DNA of 64,000 nt from Lytechinus variegatus (GCF_018143015.1 NC_054748.1:14808967-14872966), one strand, 5' to 3'; counted from the first letter of the stretch, positions 32,665-44,516 are shown. Numbers and translations are program-made. The notes: generated from the letters alone by a model not told the origin.

Positions 32665-32950
32665 CAGTGCCGGCCGCACAGAAACGTTGTTAGCGCTTAC
32701 AGTATGCCCTGTCACATATTTTAGATTGTTCAGTCAGAACAAATTTAGGTGTAAGCAATGCACTGTTGTAACACTAAGCATCGCTGCCACATCTGAGAGT
32801 TGGCAATAACATTTCTGTGCAGTCAGTACAGATCAAGACCAGCCTTGGAGTAGTGCATTCTTATTTTTATTACTTGTGTTGCAATTTAGAAAAGTCATAT
32901 GGAAGAGTGACTTGTCCAAAAAAGGGAGGGTTTTACTTAAAGAACATTAA

Positions 32951-33362
32951 GGCCCAAATTTTGAAAACCCACGGTTGAGTCCATTGTTTATGCAGATTTC
33001 CTGTATAAATTACACTAATTTTACTGTGTATATTAAAAAATGTCCAATGCTGATGCGCGCTTTTGTCAGAATGTGCCAACTTGACGCCTGTTGCCTTGGT
33101 TATCAACGCTATTTTATTCACGAGTCCACTGTTTTGAATTAATGAGTCAACTCTTCAAACAGTGGACTCATGAATAAAATAGCGTATCTAACCATGGTAA
33201 CAGGCGTCGATTTGGTGCACTCTGGCAAAAGTGCGCATCAGCAATGGACATTTTTATACACACGCCCCATACCCGCTAAATAAAGCGTAATTTATACAGG
33301 AATTCTGCATAAACCATGGATTTAACCGTGGGTTTTAAAAACCACCTTGGTGAATTTGGGCC
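32951..33362. mobile_element. Long palindromic MITE
   Basis: GGCCCAAATTTTGAAAACCC at the left, inverse GAATTTGGGCC at the right; arms of about 180 bp with GTTTATGCAGATTTCC and AATAGCG near the centre. Confidence 0.85.
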
Positions 33363-33439
33363 AAAATGTTTTGTCCCATGCCCTCCATGGAAAAATACAA
33401 CCAAGAAGTCTGTTGAACATTTGTGGATCAAAGCAGTAG

Positions 33440-33740
33440 TATTCTGCTTCTATTCTCTCTCCTCCCTCTGCACTTCTTGCCCCTCTTTCTGTCTTTTTCT
33501 CTTTCTCCTTATCTTTCTTTCTTCACCTCTTGTGGGGTAGGCGCGGGGGAGTTTTCTTTTCTGTGTTGATATTATGTCTGTATATATATATTTGTAATAG
33601 TGCACTATTTCTTTATAATTGCCATTCATATTTTTGAATGTCTTTCACTTATGTATTTCTAGATGTTGTCATGAAATGTATGTATGTAAGTCCCAAAACA
33701 AATTTCCTTTATGGACCTTAATAAATTGAATTGAATTTTA
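33440..33740 (+). mobile_element. LINE 3' end
   Basis: CT-rich 3'UTR ending TAATAAATTGAATTGAATTT, the tail type of the LINE at 17698-19446. Confidence 0.65.
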
Positions 33741-34014
33741 GACATTAGCAATATTTCGTCAGCTCCAACTCTTAGGACAATCTGCCGTTCCGTTTCACCA
33801 ATTTGCGACAAAGACCTCCAAGCTATTCCTTGTGATTTGAATTGCATTTTAAAAGGAATCAGTGCATTTTATAGTATCTCCGTTGCAACTGCGAACACTC
33901 CCTAGCACGTTTCTCCATCGCAGCTGCGAGCACTTCCTAAAATACCCAATCAAATACAACAAAAGTGAACAAATGAAAGTTTCAAATTTGATATCCTCTT
34001 CATACAAACAAACA

Positions 34015-34020
34015 TTTATT
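34015..34020 (-). promoter_or_regulatory. Poly(A) signal candidate for RPL39
   Basis: AATAAA on the minus strand about 350 bases after the RPL39 stop codon. No nearer canonical signal was seen. Confidence 0.45.
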
Positions 34021-34370
34021 TGACAAACATGACCACGTCACGCAGGACTGGAATTCCAATAGACATTCCTGATTACAATCCGGGTTTCCAGCGCTGGAAG
34101 GTCCCAGTGATGATGATGATTTCACGATGATGATGATGAAGAGAAAGAAGAACGAGCGAATAACCAGGAGTGTATTGTCATACCATCTTGCAACAGTGAT
34201 CTTCATTATCTGCAAAGTTTGGTTTACAGAAATCTATGCCTTGCATCGTCGAGTCCTGTTCTTTTCATACGAGATTCAAAGAGATGGTTGCCATGGTAAC
34301 ATAGAGCTTTTTGACGATGCTTTCAGTTTGTTCATGTGAAGAGGAAGAACAGTATGCCGACCGGAACATC

Positions 34371-34419
34371 CTAGAAGTTGAGCTTCGTTCGCTTCCAGTG
34401 ACGTCTCTTGGCGTTGTAG
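34371..34419 (-). CDS. RPL39: RPL39 terminal exon
   Basis: On the minus strand, TATGCAG|CTACAACGCC. It completes the split Arg codon, then reads [15 protein letters not shown] and TAG. The 3'UTR probably runs to about 34000, where a minus-strand AATAAA lies at 34015-34020. Confidence 0.95.
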
Positions 34420-35804
34420 CTGCATAGTTAAAAACAAATGGTAACAGAAACAAGAATCGTGTCATTTTCTTATCAGTGTTATTTTTGAGGATGTCCACCC
34501 TTTCAGATAACACTAATTTATAATTTCATATCTTGGCATTGCATCGGTTAAGCTACTTAGCTTTACTAGAAGCAGAAAATAAAAAGAAACTTATCAAAGG
34601 TTTGATGAAAGTCCATGAAATAAAAAAGTTACCATAGTTAATATTTTTTAAATTCAAAGTCTTAATGCTGTGACCTTGAAAGTAGCTCTCCATGTGATCT
34701 GAATTCCCTAAAATGCAATTTTCAGGAAATTAAACATGATTGCTGGTTCACTATCTGACAAATTTACACTTTGATGTACTTACAATTTTTTTTTTGGGGG
34801 GGGGGCAAGAGGACCCCCATCTGTACACCACTGATGTTGAGCCTCACCTTACTTCTGAGAAATTAGCTAACTGTCGTGCACTGCAAAAATACTGGTGTTA
34901 ATTCAACCAGTTCAGTGTCTATACAGGAAAACACCAGAGGGGTGTTGAAACAGCACAACTTCGGCTGTGGGCTAACACCAGGGGCGCGTTTCATAAAGGA
35001 CTTGCAGCTGTTGTAAATTTGTCATCATGGCAACTACCATGGAAAGCTTGATTATGATTGGCTGCTGAGCCCTGTTGCCATGGTAGTTGCCATTATGGCA
35101 AATTTACAACAGTTGCAGGTCCTTTATGAAACGGGCACCAGATAGGTATTTAAACGATACTAAATTGTCTTAAACTAATATCAGTTTAACTCTTAATTGG
35201 TGTTGTTTTCAACGTTTCCCTGGTGTTTTCCGATATAGATAATGGACTGGTGTTAGGATTGTAAGAAAAAAAATGAATCATTTTTTATACTATTTTTACA
35301 CATTTAGGCAGGGTGCTACATAACTTTTTAGAAGCACTTGCCCAGTCGGGCAAGTAAATTTTAAAAAGTTCAAATGTGCTTGCCCCAAAATCCATTTCCC
35401 TTGTCCGAAAAAATCCTTGAAAAAAAAAGTTTTACCTCTTCAAAAGAAAGTATTGCAGTTTTATAAACCATTAACCCTTTTCTCTCTTTTGGCAGGAACT
35501 TATAATGCCATGACCAAAATTAGGGTCAATATCATATCATATTGACCCTAACTTTGGTCATTCTCTAAGAATTTTGCTTGCCCAATTTGGGCAAGAACTT
35601 CTGGTCTTTACTTCAAATCACTTGCCCAACTATTAACTTTTACTTGCCCCAAGCAATCGGGCAAGTGCTAATGTAGTACCCTGATTTAGGGAAGACTTAC
35701 CGAATCCTGTTACCAGTCCTGAGACGCACCCACTGTGGAATGGGACGGTTCTGCTTCTGCTTCTTAGCAAGCTTCTGCTTGATTTTGAATGTCTTGTGGG
35801 AAGG
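34371..35804 (-). CDS. RPL39: Ribosomal protein L39 (eL39), start-codon exon not located
   Basis: Two exons on the minus strand, 35701-35804 and 34371-34419. Joined, they read [35 protein letters not shown], then [15 protein letters not shown] and TAG. With an initiator Met this is 51 residues, the exact family length, and it matches eL39 throughout. eL39 is a small basic protein of the large ribosomal subunit lining the peptide exit tunnel. Exon 2 starts in phase 0 after CTACAG, so the ATG must end an upstream exon. A pyrimidine-started stretch on the minus strand near 36330-36300 with AACATG resembles a TOP-type first exon but has no GT donor, so I did not accept it. Intact introns argue against a processed pseudogene. 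Confidence 0.93.
34879..35255. mobile_element. ACACCAG palindromic MITE in RPL39 intron, interrupted
   Basis: Outer arms CACTGCAAAAATACTGGTGT and inverse, TACAGGAAAACACCAG and inverse. It is split by the MITE at 34982-35135. Confidence 0.7.
34982..35135. mobile_element. CGTTTCATAAA-type MITE, nested
   Basis: GCGTTTCATAAAGGACTTGC and GCAGGTCCTTTATGAAACGG with TTGTAAATTTG arms. CACCAG occurs on both sides (34976, 35136). Confidence 0.85.
35309..35683. mobile_element. hAT-like MITE next to RPL39 splice donor
   Basis: CAGGGTGCTACAT and ATGTAGTACCCTG ends, GCACTTGCCC / GGGCAAGTGC arms, flanked by ATTTAGG on both sides (7-8 bp). Confidence 0.85.
35701..35804 (-). CDS. RPL39: RPL39 exon 2
   Basis: On the minus strand, CTACAG|CCTTCCCAC to GATTCG|GTAAGT. 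It encodes residues 2-36, ending two bases into the Arg codon. A hAT-like MITE lies only 17 bases beyond the exon's donor edge. Confidence 0.95.
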
Positions 35805-36449
35805 CTGTAGAGAAAACAGAAAAAACAACCAATGGAATTATAGTGAATATCTAATAGGAAGGATGAAAAGATAGGGATATGTATAAATCACAAGTGGAGC
35901 ACCTCTGGCAGTCTCACCTGCCTCACGCGATTCAATATACAATCAAGACAAACAAAGACCAATTCACTGCCATTTCAATATCCTACTTTTGTCTGGGGGT
36001 GGCCTCTTTACCTTGTGCTTTTTATCTTATTGCAGTAGCCTATGCAGAGACCTTTAAAAAAGATTTGTCATACATTACTTGTACGAACTCTAGAAATTTG
36101 GAATGTGTCTGTTTTTTCCCCCGACTTTCACGACAGCATGGAAATATGGCTCCTGTAAAAGAAGCATTACCCATGACATGGGTAATCGAAGTACATGTAT
36201 CATATTCGTAAATTCATTTTTTAGAGATTTATTCTAATACCAAATTATTGGATGATGTGCTTGTTTTGAGCTTCACTTTGGTCAATTTTTATCATGACAT
36301 GTTGAATCGAATCGGAAGGCTCTGGAAAGATGGCGCAGATTACTCATTTTCAATGGCGACTTTTTAAAGGGGACTTCGTCTGTCTTTGGAGTTCAAATTG
36401 GGACTTGCATGTGGTGAGTGATAGTGCCTGTGTATAAATGTGTTTGGTG

Positions 36450-37306
36450 TAGGCCCGTTTCGGGTACACGTGTACACGGGTACACGCACGGTCAAGTCAG
36501 TGCACGTGTACTAAATTCCATCACCGTGTACACGGTAGCATCTGCATAAAGCTTGCATGGGACTACAAAGTCAATGAACAAGCTCACAGCCTCACATTAA
36601 ATCTTAGTTCTCAGACACTGTACATGTTTTAATCACTAATATGCCAATATATTTCAATTAATCTTGAGTGAGTTCACTTCCAAAATCGCCGATTTAATCC
36701 ACATTCATTCTTGAGACTCGAGTTTTTGTACCACGAAATGGGTCTGCTCCGGTCTCGAAAGCTCAAAAGCGTTGCTCAATCACACTCAGAGCCAATTTGA
36801 GAATCACCAATTGCGACAGCGATCATTGCTATAACTTACGTGTTATACGCTCGTACAGATGTGCTACAAGCCTACAAACATACGCTCCTCAAATTGGCAA
36901 CAAAATAATGAAAATCAATCGATAACTTCAGTTACGCTTAATTCTGCAGCGATCTGTGCATGCATGTACGGTACAGTATACAAAATGCGCATCCAACGAG
37001 CGTCGGCGCTAGCTAGGGCCCTGCACTGATTTTATTATGAATTCTTTATTAATTTAATGCGCTGCTAAGCTGAGTAAACTTTTAATTTGCACCAATTTTT
37101 GTGGATTGATACTTCAAACTTCTCAGGTAAGCTTTAAAACCGTGACTTAGGCTATATATAGACCCCTTTTTATGACATGTTGATGCGGGTCCGTGTCGAC
37201 ATGAAAACATAACTCGCTCTCAGTGTTTACTACGTGTACACGTGTACACGACCGAAAAACATGCCGTGTACACGTGCATCAAAAATGGACTTTCAAAACG
37301 GGCCTA
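36450..37306. mobile_element. TAGGCCCGTTT MITE with GTGTACACG repeats
   Basis: Perfect 8-bp target duplication GTTTGGTG (36442-36449, 37307-37314). TIR TAGGCCCGTTT / AAACGGGCCTA. Both ends hold repeated palindromes CGTGTACACGTGTACACG. Confidence 0.9.
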
Positions 37307-37689
37307 GTTTGGTGTGATTGACCGTGCTGGCTTGTGAATAAGTTTTAGTTTGCCATGACATGTCTTGGGAAATGTGTCTAGGCTCCATGTAGACTGATAT
37401 CTGCTGTTTCGAAGAGTTTTTTTTGTAACATTTTCTTTCTCTGCATTTACTTTTACGCACGACAGAGCAAGTGCATTATTTGTTTTCTAAAATAGCAACA
37501 CAGAAACAAATTCTTAAAAAGTTACAGTACAGTTTTGTTGGACTTCTCCCGCACTGGTTTCCTCGAGCGTGCAATGTCAGTTTTCGTTGTGCACCTTTTG
37601 CACTGCCGTGCAGGGCACAAAAAACTCATGTCATGTGACGTGTATTGGCCAACCGCGATGCTTGAAATAATACACCTATTTTATAATAC

Positions 37690-37880
37690 TACTTAATTCC
37701 CCCCTTTTGATGGGGGGAAAAGGGTACAATAAACGTCTATTCATATGATTTGGGGGCAGGCAATTTGATTTTCTTAAATTAGTACTCATGGTACTTTTAA
37801 ACCAATATTTGTAAAGTTAAAAGGTGATTTTACTCAAATTTTCAAATTTTTATAGCCTTTTTAAAGCCAAAATTAGGTTT
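37690..37880 (+). mobile_element. Fragment of the 42306-44013 repeat
   Basis: GTCTATTCATATGATTTGGG, GGCAGGCAATTTG, TTTTTATAGCCTTTTT match 42519-42640. Confidence 0.7.
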
Positions 37881-37910
37881 CATCTTGTGATTCTTTCAAC
37901 GACAACGTTG

Positions 37911-38100
37911 ACTACTGTAAATTCTGAAATATTTGTGGCACATTAATTATCGCGGATTTCGCAGCAAGATCGTCAAGCATCAAGCATGTTCAAATTTAAA
38001 AATACGCAAATTTAGGAGTATCTGGTAGAATGCACGTTTTGAGCTGCGGTTCAATTGCGTGCATGGTTTTGGCAAAGAGACTGCATAATTTAACCTATGG
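37911..38100 (+). mobile_element. TACTGTAAA/CGCG-type MITE fragment
   Basis: TACTGTAAATTCTGAAATATTTG and ATTATCGCGGATTTCGC resemble the left end of 44778-45478; no right end seen. Confidence 0.5.
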
Positions 38101-38199
38101 CAATAGATGGCGACATCTATAAAGAAAACTTGTGCTAAATTATGTCACAAAAGCTCATGCTTCGGGTTCGATCATAAAATTAACAACAATGCTGACTTA

Positions 38200-39161
38200 C
38201 AGTAGAGGCGCTGGTCCAAAAATTGGGATTGTCCCAGAAAACAAGGATATCCTCATAAACCAAGACAAATCGTGTCTTGATAAATTGAGACTGTCCTTGT
38301 TTATGGGGACGTTTTTTTTCACTTCCCCCTACGGGACAAAGACAGCAATTACGGAAATTGAGTGCTAAAAATAGATTCAGTGACCTCAATTCCCCCCAGT
38401 TCACCGTCTATTTTTCATGACTTGCCGTCTTCCCCGGGGGGGCCACTTCCATTCACGAGTGGATACCATGCGCGACCATGGGGTCTCGAAAAGCACCCTA
38501 AACACGTAATTTCCATATTCTGAAAATGCACCCCTTAACAAGTATTGGCGTGTGAAACCCTACCCTTAACAAGTATTGGAAACAGAACGATACTCTTGGC
38601 AAATATTCCCTGAAATGAACCCCTAAACAAGTACAGGAATGTTTTATTGTTACGGGTCCTTCGGTCGTCGGCTTTACCTTATTTGGTTAAGTACGACCCT
38701 ACCTTCTACACCTCGCGCAAATCGGACTCTAAACACGTAGTGTTGGGGCAAAAAGGACATCCTTTATAAAACATTTTAATTTTGTTTTATCATCCCCTCA
38801 AATTCGACCCTAAACACGTAATTTTCTTAGCGAAATAGATACCCTTTTTTCATTATTTTTGTGTTTTTGACACCCTTATCACGTTACGTACGTAACGTGC
38901 CCTATCGTGAAAAAGACATCCTTTTTACGTGTTTTTTTGGTCGCGCATGGTATCCACTCGTCAATGTAAGTGGCCCCCCCGGGCGTCTTCCAATAATCTT
39001 GTTATAAAACCTGATATGTTTACATTGACTAGCACACTTGATTGGTGTCGGCACTTGACAGGTGAATGAACATTCCTAGATTTCTTGTGTGAAGAAATCC
39101 TTAACTGAGACAGTCCCTGTAAACTGGGACGATCCCAATTTTCTGACCAGCGCCTCTACTG
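38200..39161. mobile_element. CAGTAGAGGCGCTGG MITE with nested insertion
   Basis: CAGTAGAGGCGCTGGTC and GACCAGCGCCTCTACTG ends, 5-bp target duplication ACTTA (38195-38199, 39162-39166). About 400 bp when the inner element is removed. Confidence 0.9.
38434..38983 (+). mobile_element. hAT-like G/C-run MITE, copy 4, nested
   Basis: CCGGGGGGGCCACTTCC and AAGTGGCCCCCCCGGG ends; target duplication CGTCTTCC at 38426-38433 and 38984-38991. Nearly identical to copy 2 over its length. Confidence 0.93.
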
Positions 39162-39708
39162 ACTTAGCTTATGCCGCTAGTATAGGGCTAGAATTGTGAG
39201 CAGACAATACATTTTTTTGCCTGAGTTTCTGACAATGTTATTTAAAAGTAAAACAAGCCAAACACACACGATATTGAATATGCAGATGGGGAAAAGGGAA
39301 GTGACTTTGTGATTGTGGAGCTGGAGACAGGTGAGTGCACAGTGCAGCGCGAATTCAGTACCCGTCATGCCCGTAAATGTTTTAGAAAACCACCCAGAGC
39401 AATAGAATTAATCCCGCAAAAATAACAGCGTTTAGATCAGGTGTAACGTTACATTAGTTCAGTATAATGAACTTAGTTCAGTTACGACTCCCTCGAGAAG
39501 TTATACCCACAACCCACATCAAAAATATAAACACTCGGGACTACACATCATAGATTGGAAACAATATAAGTTATCGCACAAATCTCTTTCAATCACTAAC
39601 ATCTTAGCGTAAATCTTGCAATCTGATTATTATTTGAGGATTTGAACAACTGAATTATTTCAAACTTTAATCATATTGTATGTTTTCAATTTAATACATG
39701 ATAAAAAT

Positions 39709-40062
39709 ATGATTTTATACCATGGTGACGATGCTTATTATAGTAGCAATCAAGACCCAAGACGAAGAGATTTATTACGCCGCATGATGGCAGTATTACA
39801 TTTTATACGAATGCTCGATCCATATCCGATAGAGGTATGCATTAAAACAAGAGGGAAAAGAAACTTAAATTATAGATTTTTTATACCTAACACCCGGTAT
39901 TCGAACTTTGCGAGCCGTGTAAAGACGCTTAAAATAGTAATGAATAAAAATAAAAGTGAAGAATTCATAAAAAGCACTTCCAGCATAAAATGTGAAAATT
40001 TTCGATTGTACTCATATATACCCCTAATACCGAAATGGATTCATCCGCAAACTCAAACTTAA
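39709..40062 (+). other. Unrecognised open frame, 117 codons
   Basis: Begins MILYHGDDAYYSSNQDPRRR and is rich in Lys, Arg, Asn and Tyr. No family, splice partner or promoter recognised. Could be chance in AT-rich DNA, or a fragment of an unrecognised element. Confidence 0.2.
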
Positions 40063-40069
40063 CTCGAAC

Positions 40070-41430
40070 TTGAGAGCTGAGGTAATCGCAAGGCAAAGTA
40101 AGCAAGTAATTCTGATAATTTTGTTTTTAGATTAATTGAATTGTACTTTTAATTTCTCATAATTTTGTAGCCCATAGATTCTTTTCACGCTGAAAGCCCA
40201 AAAGCCTGCTAAGGAATGGTGTGGCTCCTGAATACTGCCCACGGTATTAAAAGTCCCTTGTTGGAGCGGTGCTTGGGTTGTTGCTAGGTTTGCTCACATT
40301 TTCTGTCCCCGGAGTTGCGGGACCGGGCGCTTGCCTCGACTCGATAGGTTCCAAGCCTCGCCCTCGGCCCTCGGGCTCAACGATCAACTTTATCAAGTTC
40401 ATGGCTCAAATCAAGCAGCCGCGCACAAATCAGACGGTTGTTTGAGGGAATTGATTTAAAGTGTAAAAATTTAAAGCATGTATACCGTATGTCATGAACT
40501 CCGAGTCCGAACTAGCTGTGAGTAAGAGTAGGTACCGTAATGGGTACCGGTATGTTGCAAAAAAAAATCTCAGAAATAAGGTGTTTTCTTCATGGCATCA
40601 TTTTCTTCAAGACCTTTAATTTAAAACCTCATTTATCTCAATAGCCCCAGAAATAAGAAAGTTATTGCAGTTTTAAGGTCATATAAATCGCCTATTCAAT
40701 CCTTATGTATTCCTTTGTTTTTTAAGCCGAAAGTTGTGATCTTAACTGGGCCTGGGACCAAGGTGCACTAACAGAAAACAGTGCAATGCGCATGCATTTG
40801 CATATGGAAGTGCCCCAAAACACTCCCAAAAATAACAGACGCCGCCGAAACAGGGACATAAAAAACATCTTAAGTGTCAGTAGATTTCATTCAAATTTTA
40901 CCACAATATAGTTTAAATGTTGCTCTATCGGGATGAATACATTTTAGAGTGGGATGATAACTGTAAATGTGAATAGCAAGAGGTTGAAAGCAAGGCCAAA
41001 GTTCAGTAGCAAACAGAGTCGCAAGATCACCAAGTGAAATTTTTTTTCAAATCTATACAGCTGCCATAAATATTCAACTATGTAAAAACAATGATGCCAT
41101 GGGGAATAACCTTTCTTTGCACATGCAAAAACAATACAAAGCAAGACCTCCACAGTCGCCCTGCCCTGCAATTCTAGCCAGCACACTCAATGCCTCATTC
41201 AGAATGCACCTAGAGGGTGCAACATACCTAGTATGAGGGCCAGTAATGCCAGTATTGCATAAATTTATTTTACAGGCATTAAAGAAAATCACAATGGTTC
41301 AAGTTCAACTTACCCTCCGTTCCACTTTCCAGCTATTTATAACCCCAATCTCCCATACTTTACTTTATCATGGTATAATTTTATTGATATCGTCTGAATG
41401 TATACTATTGTAATCTGTATCTTGTTTGTT
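40070..41430. other. Gene-free stretch with a GC-rich block
   Basis: Mostly AT-rich. 40190-40440 is clearly richer in G+C and CpG. No coding frame or repeat family recognised. Confidence 0.35.
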
Positions 41431-41440
41431 CTTGACTTAA

Positions 41441-41823
41441 AGTGATTGGTTAACATTGGTTTGACTTTTTAAAAATCTGAGCTAGAAGGTTACACTTGTC
41501 ACCTGTGTATGTGATATGTTACAAAAATGAAGCCCAGAAAAAATTGCATTCGAAAATCATAAAAGTCAAAAGTGCTTCAAAAATTGAAATATAAGTGACC
41601 GGAAACACCATCATAATTTCATCCCATACATTTATGTGTACTATTTTGGCGTCTATAAGACGCCTATTTACATTAATCGGGGTTTGCCTTGTAGTTTTAG
41701 CTTTTCATTCTCAATAATGGTTGTTTTCAGGGTTTATTAGTTGTAATACATGCACTTGTACACATGTTTCATCTTGGTTTGAGAATTTTTTAAATCGGCT
41801 ACTCACAAAGTTAAACAATACCT
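41441..41823 (+). mobile_element. TTAA-type MITE, family E (copy 2)
   Basis: TTAA at 41437-41440 and 41824-41827; AGTGATTGGTTAACATTGG and GTTAAACAATACCT ends; 383 bp. Inverse copy at 1172-1552. Confidence 0.88.
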
Positions 41824-42007
41824 TTAAGACTATTTGGGAAATAAATCTTTAAATGAATTTGAATTTTAAAGATGCCTTTTATTCATGTTTTCACATTGAT
41901 CAAGGATTTTTTTTCTAACTCTATGTTCAAGTCGTGAATGGAAATGGCAGGTCCAATTTTTGTGGACTTGCCCTGAAGATGGTTTGTGTAGTGTGGAGTG
42001 CAAGGAT

Positions 42008-42175
42008 CATAATAATAATAGGCATTTATAAAGCTCCATCTATCTATATATAGATATTTCGAGGCGCACAAGAAAAGAAAGTTTGGATGAGTGTCAAAGT
42101 GCCAATAACTAATGTTAGAAAAGATTAGACTTCAGTTTGGATTTGAAAGTCTCCAGTGATGGTATAATTCTTAAA
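42008..42175 (-). mobile_element. SINE/LINE 3' tail fragment
   Basis: Minus strand: TGTGCGCCTCGAAATATC ... AGCTTTATAAATGCC and ATT repeats, again the shared tail architecture. Confidence 0.5.
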
Positions 42176-42305
42176 TTTAATGGCAAATTATTCCAGAGAG
42201 AAGATGCTGAGGCAGAGAAAGCTCGTGCACCATATGCTACACGTGTCTTGGGAGTCTTAAGAAGTTGCAGGTGTGATGATCTTAGGCTACGAACAGGTTT
42301 ATAAG

Positions 42306-44013
42306 TAGGAGTGGGCTATAAATGGGTGATTTTTGGTTTTACTGTGGGAACAGTTTTTTTGTGTTCCTTTTACCTTATCTCAACATGAAATGACAATATT
42401 TTTTGTCTCGGGTCCGAGAAAAAAGTGTGCCGGGCCAAAATCCAAAATGGCCGCCAAAACCCCCCAAAATCACAGTTTGGGCCACAACTTCTTTATTTGG
42501 TGGTCTTTTTCTCTGGTTTTGGTGTCTATTCATATGTTTTAGGGGGCAGGCAATTTGTTTTTCCTATAATTAGCACTTTTAAACCATTATTTGTAGAGTT
42601 AAAAGGTAATTATACCTAAATTTTCAAATTTTTATAGCCTTTTTTCAGCCAAATGTAGGTTTTATTGTCCTGGAGTTCTTGGATATTAGATGGTACATGT
42701 ACGAGGTCAACAATAGCAAGCAGCTTTTTAGAGCTATATTGCTTTTATTCCTCTGATATAAGTTTAACGGATATTTGTGAAATATATCTTTTTAAATAAA
42801 AATGTTAATTATCCATAGGGGCAATGCAGTGTACAATGTACTACTGTACACACTGCACTGCATATATATTGACCACCATGACATATGACAAGGCCTGTAT
42901 ATAAACTATAGTGTCATAGAAATAAGCTCTTAAGGTTTAAAATTAGATTGTGAATTGTGAATTTGATTGCTTGTCAGCTGATGTACATGATGAAACCAGC
43001 AACGTAAATTGCACATAAAATATCACATATCATATACGTACATCACATATCTACATGTAGCCATATCTTCTTCATTTGGAGGCTTTTTTACCTGGTTGTG
43101 GTGTCTAACTGGCCTATGTTTATGGGGTCAGGTAACTATATAATCATGGTAACATTGATCAACAGCCAATCAGAACCAAGGATTCCATGTAAGTTACCAT
43201 TAAGTTAACATAATGGTAAATTTTTATGCAACGGGGCCCAGAATATCTAGTGTAAATGCCATGTTGTGGGGTTAATTAGCTTTCTCCGCCCCCTGAATTA
43301 GCATATTTGACAAAACATGTCCTCAGTTTCTGAGACAAAACATATCTTCAATTTCTGAGGCATCTAATTCTAAACCTAAGAGCTCATTTCTACATGTATA
43401 ACACTATAGTTTATACATGCCTTGTCATGGTGGCCAATGCATTTATGCAGTGCAGTATGTACAGTACATTGTATACTGTATAGCCCCTATGGATAATTAA
43501 CATTTTTTTTAATTTAAGATATATTTCACAAATATCCGTAAAACCCATAGTAGAGGAATAAAAGCGATATAGCTCTATGAAGCTGCTTGCTATTGTTGAT
43601 CTCGTACATGTACCATCTAATATCCAAGAACCCCAGGACGATAAAATCTACTTTTTGGCTGAAAAAAGGCTATAAAAATTGAAAAATTTTGGTATAATTA
43701 CCTTTTAACTCTACATATAATGGTTTAAAAGTACTAATTATAGGAAAAACAAATTGCCTGCCCCCAAATACATATGAATAGACACCAAAACCAAAGAAAA
43801 AGACCACCAAATAAAGAAGTTGTGGCCAAAACTGTGATTTTGGGTGGTTTTGGCGGCCATTTTGGATTTTGGCCCGGCACACTTTTTTCTCGGACCCAAG
43901 ACAAAAAATATTGTCATTTCATGTTGAGATACATTACAAGGAATAAAAAAAAACTGTTCCCATATTGAAATTACAAAAAAAGTATTTTTGACCCATGTAT
44001 AGCCCACTCCTAT
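42306..44013. repeat. Large inverted repeat, arms about 650 bp
   Basis: Arms 42306-42953 and 43368-44013, both holding GGCCAAAATCCAAAATGGCC and GTCTATTCATATG, with about 410 bp between. Arms are mostly collinear with scattered small differences. Open frames in it are mirrored and not genes. Confidence 0.9.
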
Positions 44014-44516
44014 TATAAGGTATGACAAGGTCTTGTAGATATTTTGGTGCCAAACCGGTTAACACTTTCATCACCTAAAGTTGTAGTCTCTTCCTCTAGA
44101 GACCCCCAAAATCAAATTAAAATATCCTTAGAGACTTTCAAATCTGAACAAAATTAAGCTATTGTGAAGTGATAATTCTATTTCTACTCCTCTACTTTTT
44201 ACTTTTCTTTGATATTTCTTCAACAATTCAGGTTTCTTCCACAGTAAAAGTCACCTGGAGATTTACATGAAGGCGATCACTATCCTAGATCTTGTAACTC
44301 TATGAATCAGTGACAGTGCAGCTCCGCCTTAGATGATATAAACCTTGGTTTATCAATTGATGATTTCCACGAGCTTCCCTATTTGCCTCGCTTGTAATGG
44401 CAAAGCTCACTGGGGCGTGTCTTCCATGATGTAGTGATTATGATTGGCTGTTACTTAAGGGGACTCTTCCATTAGTTCTTGGGGAGGTTCAACAGCAGTG
44501 GCAAAAGACATTCACC

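Noticed and set aside
35879-36211. 110-codon plus-strand frame opposite the RPL39 5' region
   Set aside because: No family, no Kozak or splice support; reads like chance in intron sequence.
36299-36302. ATG in AACATG on the minus strand as RPL39 exon 1
   Set aside because: No GT donor follows in the phase needed to join exon 2.
42333-44028. Mirrored open frames (MCRAKIQNGRQN-type) as a duplicated gene
   Set aside because: They lie in the two arms of an inverted repeat, change frame and have no conserved domain.
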